A stretch of DNA of 64,000 nt from Phycisphaeraceae bacterium (GTDB taxonomy: Bacteria; Planctomycetota; Phycisphaerae; Phycisphaerales; Phycisphaeraceae), in assembly GCA_029260655.1 (NCBI GenBank), contig JAJDCU010000001.1, forward strand, positions 1 to 64,000. The letters are read 5' to 3'. Of this stretch, positions 8,637 through 16,450 are shown one piece after another. The translations under genes and the position numbers were made by a program. Positions within the stretch are counted from its first letter, which is position 1. Each line of letters opens with the position of its first letter. Below the pieces are notes generated by a model. It worked only from the letters and a program-made list of their open reading frames with translations, did not search any database and was not told the origin of the DNA.

Positions 8637-10712
8637 ATGAGATACACCACAAACCCATCAACGTGCCTAAAGACCACGCCGCTGCTGTTGATCGGTGTGT
8701 TTTTCCTGTTTGTGTCGTCTACGTCGGCGAAGGTGTCGCTGCCGAGCGTGCTGTCGGACCACATGGTTTTGCAGCGAGGCGAGCCGGTCCCTGTCTGGGG
8801 CGAGGCCGAGCCGGGCGAAACGGTGACGGTGTCGATCGGCGAACAAAGCGCGACGGCGGCCGCGGATCAGGCGGGGCGTTGGCGTGTGGACCTTCAGCCG
8901 ATGCCGGCCGGTGGTCCCTTTTCGATGACGGTCGCCGGGTCGAATACGCTGACACTTGAGGACATCTACATCGGGGAGGTCTGGCTGTGTTCGGGGCAGT
9001 CGAACATGTGGTGGCCTGTCAGGCTTTCCGCCGACCCCGAGGCGGAGACGGCTAGCGCGGACTGGCCGATGATCCGGATGTATACAGCCCAGCAAACGAC
9101 ATCTGCCAAACCGCAGAGCGATGTGGACGGTCATTGGCAGGTGTGCTCACCCGAAACGGTCGGGAAGTTCAGCGCGGTGGCGTATTATTTTGGCCGTGAA
9201 CTACACCGCGAACTAAACGTGCCGATCGGTCTGGTCCACTCAAGTTGGGGCGGCAGCCGGGCCGAGCCCTGGACGCCGCGCGAGACCTTGTTGTCGCACC
9301 CGGATTACGCTCCGGCCATCGAGACGATCGACCGGGATCTGGCCGCCTACCACGCGGACAAGGATCGGATGGATGCCCAGTACGCCGAGGCGCTCAAGGC
9401 GTATCAGGCCCAGATCGCTGCATGGCAAAAGCACATGACCGAAGGGGGGCGGGGATTGGAAGAGGGCTGGCAGTCATCGCAGCTCGCGGAGGACGGCTGG
9501 CTTGCTATCGACGTGCCCGGAGCGTGGGAGCAGACCGCGGGTGATGCGATGGCGTCGTTCGACGGCGTGGTCTGGTTCCGCCTGAACGTTGACATCCCCC
9601 ATGCGTGGTCGGGTAAGGACCTTGTCCTGAACCTGGGATCGATAGACGACGTCGACATCGTGTATGTCAACGGCGAAGAGGTCGGACGTACGGGGACCGA
9701 CACCCCCAATTACTGGTCGACGCCCAGGCGTTACGTGATCCCCGGCGAGCAGGTGCATGAAGGCGAGCTGGTCCTTGCTGTACGGGTTCTTGACACCGGC
9801 TACGGCGGCGGGTTCACCGGGCAGCCCGAGCAGTTAACCCTCGCACCCGACGGGGACACGGACGCGGAGCCGATTTTCTTGGCGGGCAGTTGGCGGTATC
9901 GGGTGGACTTCTCACTTGCTGACCAGCCCGCACCACAGGACGCGCCTCAGAACCCGGCGATGATCGGAAAAACATTCACCTCGCCCGCGGCGATGTACAA
10001 CGGGATGCTTCATCCTCTGGTCCCCTACGCATTGCGTGGCGCGATCTGGTATCAGGGCGAGGCCAACACCGGCCAGGCCGAGGCGTACCGCGAGCTGCTG
10101 CCCTTAATGATCCGTGGCTGGCGCGACGTCTGGGCCAAGCCGGATATGCCGTTTGGAATCGTTCAGATAGCGAATTTCTTGAAGCGGGCTGACGAGCCCG
10201 GCGACAGCGTCTGGGCAGAGATCCGTGATGCGCAGCTTCACACCTTCAGGACCACGGCCGATACCGGCCTGGCCGTCGCGATCGACATCGGGGATGCCGA
10301 CAACATACACCCCAAGAACAAGCAGGAAGTCAGTCGGCGGCTGGCGCTTTGGGCGCTCTCGCAGGTCTACGGACAGACAATCGTCTGGTCGGGGCCGATC
10401 TACCGGTCGATGCGCATCGAGGGCGGGAAGGTTTATCTTGCATTCGACCATGCCGAGGGTGGTTTGACGTTGGGGATGGGCGGGAGATTGAGGGGCTTCA
10501 CGATCGCTGGGGAAGATCGTAAGTTTGCTGTGGCTGAAGTTGAGATCGTTGGCAGCGAAGTGGTCGTGTGGAGTGACGGGGTTCCTGAACCCGTCGCTGT
10601 GCGCTACGGCTGGGCGGATAATCCTGATCTGGTGAACCTCAGTAATCAGGAATACCTGCCCGCGTCGCCGTTCCGCACCGACGATTGGCCGGGCATTACT
10701 AAGCAGGAATGA
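8637..10712 (+). CDS. Sialate O-acetylesterase (SASA family)
   Basis: 691 residues with a signal peptide (TTPLLLIGVFFLFVSSTSA, cleavage near residue 27). The classic start of the family, VLSDHMVLQRGEPVPVWGEA, leads into a beta-sandwich domain and then GEVWLCSGQSNMWW, containing the nucleophile Ser of the GQSNM block. An inserted galactose-binding-like region (about 230-410) interrupts the esterase domain, as is usual in long members. The catalytic Asp/His block is IGDADNIHPKNKQEVSRRLA near residue 560. The enzyme removes O-acetyl groups from sialic acids or other decorated sugars, here outside the cytoplasm. The 3' end overlaps the convergent HD-GYP gene by 14 bp. No polysaccharide-utilisation genes are adjacent. 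Confidence 0.9.
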   Translation: MRYTTNPSTCLKTTPLLLIGVFFLFVSSTSAKVSLPSVLSDHMVLQRGEPVPVWGEAEPGETVTVSIGEQSATAAADQAGRWRVDLQPMPAGGPFSMTVAGSNTLTLEDIYIGEVWLCSGQSNMWWPVRLSADPEAETASADWPMIRMYTAQQTTSAKPQSDVDGHWQVCSPETVGKFSAVAYYFGRELHRELNVPIGLVHSSWGGSRAEPWTPRETLLSHPDYAPAIETIDRDLAAYHADKDRMDAQYAEALKAYQAQIAAWQKHMTEGGRGLEEGWQSSQLAEDGWLAIDVPGAWEQTAGDAMASFDGVVWFRLNVDIPHAWSGKDLVLNLGSIDDVDIVYVNGEEVGRTGTDTPNYWSTPRRYVIPGEQVHEGELVLAVRVLDTGYGGGFTGQPEQLTLAPDGDTDAEPIFLAGSWRYRVDFSLADQPAPQDAPQNPAMIGKTFTSPAAMYNGMLHPLVPYALRGAIWYQGEANTGQAEAYRELLPLMIRGWRDVWAKPDMPFGIVQIANFLKRADEPGDSVWAEIRDAQLHTFRTTADTGLAVAIDIGDADNIHPKNKQEVSRRLALWALSQVYGQTIVWSGPIYRSMRIEGGKVYLAFDHAEGGLTLGMGGRLRGFTIAGEDRKFAVAEVEIVGSEVVVWSDGVPEPVAVRYGWADNPDLVNLSNQEYLPASPFRTDDWPGITKQE

Positions 10713-12156
10713 CATCTGGGATCACGGGCGTCGGGGGCTGGAGCCTTGACCGCACCTGATTGAACGCCTGGGCAACTTTCAGGAACGCTTCGATGAGGGC
10801 GGGGTCGAACTGGGCCCCCGCGCCGTTTTGGATAATCTGAACGACCTTGTCATGGGGCACGGCATCCTTGTACACCCGCTTGCTCGTCAGGGCGTCGTAC
10901 ACATCCGCCACCGCGACGATCCTTGCTTCCAGGGGGATGTCTTCGCCGGCTAATCCGGTGGGGTATCCCGTACCGTCCCATCGCTCGTGGTGATACAGCG
11001 TGATCCGTATGCTCATCTCGACCAGGTCGTCCCGGCCCATGGTTTCACGCACCGCGATCAGCGTGTCGGCCCCGAAGATCGGGTGCTGCTCTATCCTCTG
11101 GCGCTCCTCGGGCGTGAACGCACCGGGCTTGAGCAGGATCGCATCGGGGATCCCGACCTTGCCGATGTCGTGCATCGACGAGGCGATCCGCAGCGTGTCG
11201 ATCCAGATCTCGTCTATCTCGGGGAACTGCTGCCCAAGCGCTTCGGCCAGCAGCACCGAATACTCCGCGATGCGGTCCAGGTGCGAGCCGGTGTCCGTGT
11301 CGCGGTAGTCGGCGAGCTTGGCCAGCCCGGCGATCAAGGCGTTGCGGGTCTGGGTCGCCTGGGACACACGGGAACGGACCTCATCTTCGAGATCTTCGTT
11401 GACCGTCTCCAGCACCCGGTCGTGCCGACGCATCAGGTAGGAAACGATCACCGTCGTCATGATTAAGACCGTCGCGCCCGCGATGGCGCCGGGGAGGATA
11501 AATCCTTGTGTCGCCAACTCACCCGCCGACACGAGCCCCTGCTCGGGCTGATGCACGTTCAATCGACCGTTAATATTTGGGACCACCCGGGTCGCCACGT
11601 AGTGTGTGTTCCCCTCGCTTATGACAACCCGTCCGGTGATTGTACGGCTTGGATCGGTCTTGGATAACTCGACGTTCTGGCCGTCCGGCTGCTCAAGCAC
11701 CTTGTCTGCCATGGGCTTGCCAAGCAACTGGGGGTTCTTGCGGATGTCCGGGTGGCACAGGATCTTGTCCTGTGCGTCCAGGATGCACGCGAACCCACCG
11801 GACGACAGCCTGGTCTGCTCAACCAGGGTCTGAAGCCGCTCCCACGCCGGCGTGCCGTAACGGATCTCCTGGGGCCCAAGCTCCGCGATCACATCGGCTA
11901 ACATGTCCGCGGTATCGACGTTCTTCGAGAACACCAGATGCTCGATGGACTTGGCGACATGATTTTTGAAAGAGTGGTAGGCGAGGAACCAGCCCCCGGC
12001 CAGGACGAGTGTTTGCGCTAGGATGGCAACCGCGATCACCCGGTGCCGTGAACCGCGCGTCTTCGACCGGGCGTTACCAATCGCCTCGGTCTCTGGGGCG
12101 CTTGTCGGCGGAGGTGAAGCCGATCGTTCCGGAGGGAGGATAATGTTTGGGGCCAT
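10699..12156 (-). CDS. Membrane-bound sensor HD-GYP phosphodiesterase
   Basis: 485 residues from the ATG at 12156 (MAPNIILPPERS). The track ORF starts earlier at a GTG without an SD, so I prefer the internal ATG. Two transmembrane helices (about 40-60 and 225-245) enclose a ~160-residue extracytoplasmic Cache-like sensor (GGFACILDAQDKILCHPDIR). The cytoplasmic part has the HD-GYP domain: HDIGKVGIPDAILLKPG, then YHHERWDGTGYPTGLAG and VADVYDALTSKRVYKDA, so the metal ligands and the GYP motif are intact. HD-GYP enzymes hydrolyse cyclic di-GMP to pGpG/GMP. The architecture predicts an external signal setting c-di-GMP levels, which fits a flagellated organism. Convergent overlap of 14 bp with the esterase gene. 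Confidence 0.9.
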   Translation of the reverse strand: MAPNIILPPERSASPPPTSAPETEAIGNARSKTRGSRHRVIAVAILAQTLVLAGGWFLAYHSFKNHVAKSIEHLVFSKNVDTADMLADVIAELGPQEIRYGTPAWERLQTLVEQTRLSSGGFACILDAQDKILCHPDIRKNPQLLGKPMADKVLEQPDGQNVELSKTDPSRTITGRVVISEGNTHYVATRVVPNINGRLNVHQPEQGLVSAGELATQGFILPGAIAGATVLIMTTVIVSYLMRRHDRVLETVNEDLEDEVRSRVSQATQTRNALIAGLAKLADYRDTDTGSHLDRIAEYSVLLAEALGQQFPEIDEIWIDTLRIASSMHDIGKVGIPDAILLKPGAFTPEERQRIEQHPIFGADTLIAVRETMGRDDLVEMSIRITLYHHERWDGTGYPTGLAGEDIPLEARIVAVADVYDALTSKRVYKDAVPHDKVVQIIQNGAGAQFDPALIEAFLKVAQAFNQVRSRLQPPTPVIPDVIPA

Positions 12157-12454
12157 AGGGCGCTCTCGCTGCAAAACCGCTGAGCCACCCCACATTCCAA
12201 AATAGAAACCCCGCGGACAATACCTGTATCGGCACAATCGCTCGCCGTATATTGTCGCAGGGCCCTTGGGCCGTATAACAAAGCGAATTTAACACGTCTA
12301 TCTTGGGAATTGTGCAGTGGGTGCGAGTTAGCCTGTGGTCGGCGTCCGATCCCAGGGAGCCGATAACCTTAGTTCGCCACGCGCCACACCTATGAATCCG
12401 GGGTGGGAAGATGACAGCTTGAGACACCTCACCCCGGGCGCCGGGTTAACTAAC
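12157..12454. other. Intergenic gap between thymidylate kinase and HD-GYP genes
   Basis: 298 bases without a convincing gene. The end nearest tmk has a short GC hairpin (CCCGG-CGC-CCGGG, minus strand) without a T run. The stretch around 12270-12310 is more AT-rich and probably holds the HD-GYP promoter, but I cannot assign -35/-10 boxes. Confidence 0.4.
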
Positions 12455-13132
12455 TCACTGTATTTTTTGCTTGAGCCCATCGATCAGCCGGTCGAACACA
12501 ACGTCTTCGTCGTCCCGCGCGTCGATGACCAGGTACCGGTCGGGGTCGTTCTCGGCCTGATCGAGGTAGCCCTGGCGGACCTTCTGGTGGAACGCGGCGC
12601 CCTTGATCTCCATCCGGTCGTGGGTGGCGTCGAACTCGTTTTCGCGCAGCAGCGGGTTCATCCGCTTGCGGGCGGTGGCGAGGTCGACATCGAAGACGAC
12701 GACCAAGTCCGGCCAGGTCTGTCGCAGGGCGATCTGCCCGACGCGGAGGATGTCGGCGACGTCGATCCCCCCGGCCGTCCCCTGGTACGCCAGCGTCGAG
12801 CTGATGAAACGGTCCGCCAGGACGAGCTTGCCGGCTTCGATGGCGGGGTTGATCCGCTCGGCGACCAGTTGGGCTCGGCTTGCCATGAAAAGCAGCATCT
12901 CGCAGCGGATGTCGACCTCGTCCGTGTTCGACGGGTCCAGCAGGACCTGCCGCACCTGCTCGCCGATGTAGGTCCCCCCGGGCTCACGGACCTCGCAGAC
13001 CTCGATCCCCGCGCTCTTGACCATGGCGTCCAGCCGGGTGAACTGCGTACTCTTGCCGCTGCCGTCGGGCCCGTCGAAGACGACGAACCTGCCGCGGAGG
13101 TTGTTCAGCCATGTCGTGTTGCGATCGGCCAT
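12455..13132 (-). CDS. tmk: Thymidylate kinase
   Basis: 225 residues from the ATG at 13132; the longer ORF runs into upstream repeat-like DNA. The P-loop is FDGPDGSGKST near the N-terminus, followed by REPGGTYIGEQVRQVLL (DR(E/P)PGGT-type dTMP-binding motif), the DRFISSTLAYQG block, and a lid region RKRMNPLLRENEFD. The length fits the family (205-225). It phosphorylates dTMP to dTDP in the cytoplasm for DNA synthesis. It lies on the minus strand upstream of the HD-GYP gene but separated by ~300 bp, so probably not co-transcribed. ATG at 13153 (MVYLRPPMADR) is an alternative start. Confidence 0.95.
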   Translation of the reverse strand: MADRNTTWLNNLRGRFVVFDGPDGSGKSTQFTRLDAMVKSAGIEVCEVREPGGTYIGEQVRQVLLDPSNTDEVDIRCEMLLFMASRAQLVAERINPAIEAGKLVLADRFISSTLAYQGTAGGIDVADILRVGQIALRQTWPDLVVVFDVDLATARKRMNPLLRENEFDATHDRMEIKGAAFHQKVRQGYLDQAENDPDRYLVIDARDDEDVVFDRLIDGLKQKIQ

Positions 13133-13199
13133 TGGCGGACGAAGATACACCATTCCCGGGCGGCTGACATCCCGGGGCGAAAACGTGGAAAAAGTGTCA

Positions 13200-13229
13200 G
13201 GGATGAACGCAGATGAACGCGGATGAAGT
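13200..13229. repeat. Tandem GGATGAACGC-type decamer repeat
   Basis: Three imperfect ten-base units (GGATGAACGC, AGATGAACGC, GGATGAAGTG) between the divergent tmk and methyltransferase genes. The same unit recurs at 27.0 kb as a long inverted repeat. A loosely complementary CTTCATCCTG occurs ~30 bp downstream. Confidence 0.6.
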
Positions 13230-13335
13230 GAGATCAAGACGTGGCGGTCCGGCCGCTTCATCCTGCCCATCCTGTCACTCGGTGTTTATTACTGTCGATG
13301 TTTTCCCCCGCTAGGGTTCCGCCTAAGATACCCCC

Positions 13336-13953
13336 ATGCCCGACCACTACCTCGACGCCTACCGCGACGCTCAGGACGACTTCGGCAACGACTTTGGCGT
13401 TACCCTCTGGGCCAACACCAAGAGCCAGCAGCGGCGGTTCAAGGTGTTTACGCAGATGTGTTACCTCCCGGGCAAACGGATTCTCGATGCCGGGTGCAGC
13501 CGTGGCGACCTGGCCGACTTTTTGATCAAGCAGGGCGTGGCGTACGAAAGCTATGTCGGCATCGACGGCCTGTCCGAGGTGATCGACTACGCCAACCGCC
13601 GCGGCCTGCCCCGTGCCGAGTTTCATGCCGGGGATTTCGTCGCCGATCCCAAGCTGCTTTCGTTCGGCAACCCGCAGGTCATCACCTTCTCCGGCACGCT
13701 GAACACCATGGACGACAAAACCGCGATGAAACTCCTCGGCGCCGCATGGGACGCCTGCTCCGAAACGTTGCTGTTCAACTTCCTCTCCATCCGAGCCACC
13801 ACCGACCGCCGCGAGGAATTGGGCCCCGCACGCCGGCTCGACCCGCTGAAGTACCTGGACTGGGCCATGAAACGCTCCCCAAACGTCCAGTACCGCCAGG
13901 ATTATTTCAAACGCGGCCACGACGCGACGATCATGATGGGCAAGGCTAGGTGA
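13336..13953 (+). CDS. Class I SAM-dependent methyltransferase
   Basis: 205 residues. Motif I is KRILDAGCSRGDLADFL (about 48-64), followed by the acidic motif II VGIDGLSEVIDYA and a motif near HAGDFV. The N-terminus (DHYLDAYRDAQDDFGNDFGV) is a helical cap. These show a Rossmann-fold methyltransferase; nothing indicates the substrate. The sequence after motif IV (TFSGTLNTMD) lacks the NPPY of nucleic-acid methylases, so a small-molecule or lipid substrate is more likely. It stands alone, between tmk (divergent) and the small holin-like gene. Confidence 0.8.
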   Translation: MPDHYLDAYRDAQDDFGNDFGVTLWANTKSQQRRFKVFTQMCYLPGKRILDAGCSRGDLADFLIKQGVAYESYVGIDGLSEVIDYANRRGLPRAEFHAGDFVADPKLLSFGNPQVITFSGTLNTMDDKTAMKLLGAAWDACSETLLFNFLSIRATTDRREELGPARRLDPLKYLDWAMKRSPNVQYRQDYFKRGHDATIMMGKAR

Positions 13954-13955
13954 GA

Positions 13956-14035
13956 TCAACCGCGAAGGCGCAAAGAGCGCGAAGATAGCGGGTTGGGGTG
14001 GGCCGCGAATAAACACAAATCAGCGAGAATCAAGC
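13956..14035. repeat. Degenerate CGCGAAGGCGCAAAGAGCGCGAAG repeat tract
   Basis: Directly after the methyltransferase stop there are tandem variants of the unit GCGCGAAGA (CGCGAAGGCG, CAAAGAGCGCGAAG), then AATAAACACAAATCAGCG. Tracts of this general form are found between genes in many environmental bacteria; their function is not established. No coding potential. Confidence 0.45.
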
Positions 14036-14188
14036 CGGTGCGGGTGGGACCGCCCCCCTTGTGCAAAACCCGATGTCGCGACATCCGTTTTGGCATGCGC
14101 GTTAGACTATCTGCCGTAAGGCCCGACGCTTGTGCTAAGGCGCAGTTCTGATGGGAAACTTCGGTTCCAAACACAAGGAGCGAACATC

Positions 14189-14482
14189 ATGAAACTTTCC
14201 CTAGGCGCGTTCTCGATCACGGCCGGCATCCTCTGGTGTTTAGCGGTATTACTCGTAGGCCTGGCGCACCACGTCTGGCCGCCATACGGGGAGGCGTTTC
14301 TCGAACTGACCGCATCTGTGTACCCGGGCTACGCGGTCTCAGATCAGATCGTCAGCGTGTTCATCGGCGCAGGCTACGCCCTGGTGGACGGCCTCGTCGG
14401 CGGCCTAGTCTTCGCCTGGCTCTACAACCGGTTCGCATCGTGTTGCAAAGCCTGCGACACGCAGCCGACGGCCGAGGCCTGA
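14189..14482 (+). CDS. Small two-helix membrane protein, 'bacteriophage holin'-like family
   Basis: 97 residues from ATG 14189, preceded by AAGGAG with eight bases spacing; the track's longer start lacks an SD. Two hydrophobic helices (ITAGILWCLAVLLVGLA and VSVFIGAGYALVDGLVGGLVF) flank a conserved-looking segment LTASVYPGYAVSDQ, and the protein ends in a Cys-containing tail (SCCKACDT). This pattern, including ILW near the start and ALVDGLVGGxxFAWLYN, matches small chromosomal membrane proteins often labelled bacteriophage holin family. No phage genes are nearby, so lysis is not implied and the function is unknown. Confidence 0.7.
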   Translation: MKLSLGAFSITAGILWCLAVLLVGLAHHVWPPYGEAFLELTASVYPGYAVSDQIVSVFIGAGYALVDGLVGGLVFAWLYNRFASCCKACDTQPTAEA

Positions 14483-14520
14483 CACCGAGAGGGGCAGTTC
14501 GGTAAGTTAGTTTTCTTTAG

Positions 14521-14826
14521 TTGTATCTTGTATGTTGGATGAAGCGTTGCACTAGGCCAGCGAGATTGATGATGCTCGGAACCCGTGAAGACATTTGGTT
14601 CAGCATAATGTTGTTTAATATAATCAGACGCATTTTCATGACGATGTTCGGGGTGGGATGCCTAGCTTTTGGCTGTTTTTTGGGATGGTCTCTCGTCATT
14701 GGCGCCCAGAACTTACTCGTATCAGTGCTTGGAACTATAGTTCTCATACCCTATGGGATCTATTCTCTTTGGGCTGCATGGCTAGGCGGGGAAAAAAGTT
14801 TGGATGATTGGATACATCCTTCTTAG
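14521..14826 (+). CDS. Small hypothetical membrane protein in a low-GC patch
   Basis: 101 residues as tracked, though the start may be an internal ATG (MLGTREDIWF or MLFNIIRRIF). Two hydrophobic helices (IFMTMFGVGCLAFGCFLGWS and LLVSVLGTIVLIPYGIYSLW) and the tail GGEKSLDDWIHPS. The segment from about 14500 to 14880 is clearly more AT-rich than its surroundings and its codon use differs, suggesting recent acquisition or relaxed selection. No family recognised. The frame is open through a low-GC region where chance ORFs are rarer, which gives moderate support. Confidence 0.5.
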   Translation: MYLVCWMKRCTRPARLMMLGTREDIWFSIMLFNIIRRIFMTMFGVGCLAFGCFLGWSLVIGAQNLLVSVLGTIVLIPYGIYSLWAAWLGGEKSLDDWIHPS

Positions 14827-14894
14827 ACAGAACTGCCAAATAGCGATTTTAGAATTTCATATTTTTGGTCAACCTTTACGGGACTTGCTGATGA

Positions 14895-16184
14895 TCAGTA
14901 ATGCCGGACGACAGCCCCGGCGGTGTGGCCGGCGAAGCCGGAGGCGAAGATGGCGTGGGTGGTGCAAGGCGCGAGGCCTGAGGCTTGGGGGGTGAGTGGG
15001 AAGGGCGAATCGACCGGTGAAGTCAGCCAGGGCATGGGGGGGCGCTGGCGGGTTTTTGCGCAGAGGCAGGCGAGGACCAGCGCGCTTAGGCCGGCGGCGC
15101 CGAGGCTGTGGCCTAAGGCGCCCTTGCATGCATAGAGGTGCGGCATCGTTGTTTGCCCGGTGTGTTTGAGTGTGTCGGCGTAGACGTTCAGTTCGGCCGG
15201 ATCATGATCGGTCGTTCCCGGGGCGTGGGGGTGGATCATGTCGATGCTGCGGCCGGCGAAAAGCTGATCGGCGATGCGCCCCAGGGCGGGCATCGTCGGG
15301 CTGGGGCGGATGATGTCGTAGGCCTCTGCGGCGGCGGCGGTGTCGATTAGTTCGATCTCGCCGGGCATCGGCTTCTCTTCGATCGGCACACGCTTAAGCA
15401 GCACGGCCGCGCCGGCTTCGCCGAGGACAAAACCTTGGCGCGTGTTGTCCATTGGACGCTCCTGGTAGCCATCGGGGGTTTGGGACGCGAGGACGCCGAG
15501 CTTCTGGTAGCTGTGGATGAATAGCGGCAGCAGCGCCGCCTCGGCCGTGATGACCAGGGCGTGGGAGGCGTGTCGGGTATCGGAAGAAGGGGACGGGGCG
15601 GTGTCGTGCAGGAGCGACAATCTTGCGTGGTGCAGGGCGGTGAGGCTGGAGGCGCAGGCGGCGACGTGGTGGTGGATCAGGCCAAGGCCCAGGCGCTGTT
15701 GCAGGTGGTGATTAAGGTAGCCATGAGGCCCCAGCGCGACGGCGAGATCGGCGTCGGGGGGCGTGGAGGGCAGCAGGGCGGAGCGGGGCTGGGCTGGGCG
15801 TTTGCTGCGCCAGGCGGCGGTGAGTGCGTGGACCGCGCCTTTGCTCGTGCCCACGAACGCGGTCAGGCCGGGCAGTTCACCCCCCCCGGCGGTCAATGCC
15901 TCCCGGGCGGCGCGTTCGGCCAGTTCGATGGCAGGGTCGGTCGCGCTGTGCTGGACGCAGGCGACGGCCCCGGTCGCTTGGGCCAGGCTGACCACGTCGA
16001 TGTCCTTAGGCAACTGCCCGGCCCGGTCGGCCAGGGTTTTACCGGTCAGGAGCGTGGAAAATGTCTGCCACGCCGATGCGCCCAGCGGCGTGATGAGCCC
16101 GAAACCGGCGATCAGGACGCGATATCGGGGCTTGGGTGAGGTTTCAGGTCTATTCGGCGCGTTCACAGGGCTGTTATAGCCCAT
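14895..16184 (-). CDS. Beta-ketoacyl synthase (FabF-like), stand-alone
   Basis: 429 residues, thiolase fold. The N-terminus YRVLIAGFGLITPLG is the family start. The nucleophile lies in HHHVAACASSLTAL. The first His is in IHPHAPGTTDHDPAELNVY, replacing the usual NAHGTGT. The second His is in KGALGHSLGAAGLSALV. The Cys-His-His triad is therefore present, so a condensing activity is plausible. FabF-like enzymes extend acyl chains on acyl carrier protein. No acpP, fabG or polyketide genes are adjacent, so it could serve a specialised lipid or polyketide. Divergent from the oxidoreductase gene. Confidence 0.85.
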   Translation of the reverse strand: MGYNSPVNAPNRPETSPKPRYRVLIAGFGLITPLGASAWQTFSTLLTGKTLADRAGQLPKDIDVVSLAQATGAVACVQHSATDPAIELAERAAREALTAGGGELPGLTAFVGTSKGAVHALTAAWRSKRPAQPRSALLPSTPPDADLAVALGPHGYLNHHLQQRLGLGLIHHHVAACASSLTALHHARLSLLHDTAPSPSSDTRHASHALVITAEAALLPLFIHSYQKLGVLASQTPDGYQERPMDNTRQGFVLGEAGAAVLLKRVPIEEKPMPGEIELIDTAAAAEAYDIIRPSPTMPALGRIADQLFAGRSIDMIHPHAPGTTDHDPAELNVYADTLKHTGQTTMPHLYACKGALGHSLGAAGLSALVLACLCAKTRQRPPMPWLTSPVDSPFPLTPQASGLAPCTTHAIFASGFAGHTAGAVVRHY

Positions 16185-16223
16185 CGCCGGGGGTTCGGTC
16201 GGCCAAACAGCGGCGGGAAATCT

Positions 16224-16253
16224 TTGCGAGGGGTATGGGCGGGCGTCTATAAT
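16224..16253 (+). promoter_or_regulatory. Candidate sigma-70 promoter for the oxidoreductase gene
   Basis: TTGCGA, 18-base spacer, then a perfect TATAAT, in otherwise GC-rich DNA between divergent genes. Initiation near 16260 would give a ~187-nt leader that contains the leader ORF at 16388. Inferred from sequence only. Confidence 0.45.
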
Positions 16254-16387
16254 GCTTGCTCATACGGGGAACGTTGCGATCACCAGCCAGGGCGGCGCAT
16301 AGGTCGTGACCCGGACCGCGGATCGGGCGACTGCCCGTCGCCGAACCAAGTTCAGCCCAGGACGGGCCCAGCATGCATGGAGGCATC

Positions 16388-16450
16388 GTGAGAGATCAGC
16401 GCATCCCCCCGCCCGACCTGACACCCCACCGGAAACTGACGGCTGTATGA
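16388..16450 (+). CDS. Candidate 20-residue leader peptide with PPP motif, coupled to downstream gene
   Basis: A GTG codon sits four bases after a strong GGAGG (16379-16383) and opens a 20-codon frame, VRDQRIPPPDLTPHRKLTAV, whose TGA overlaps the ATG of the oxidoreductase (ATGA). The oxidoreductase start itself has no obvious SD, so its translation may depend on ribosomes finishing this frame. The three consecutive prolines are a known type of ribosome-slowing sequence relieved by EF-P. The reading is direct from the sequence; expression and function are inferred. Confidence 0.4.
   Translation: MRDQRIPPPDLTPHRKLTAV

Noticed and set aside
13956-14035. Small coding sequence in the GCGCGAAG tract
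   Set aside because: Low-complexity repeat with stops in the frames and no SD.
14189-14482. Prophage remnant based on the holin-like gene
   Set aside because: No endolysin, capsid, integrase or other phage gene near; the family occurs widely in chromosomes.
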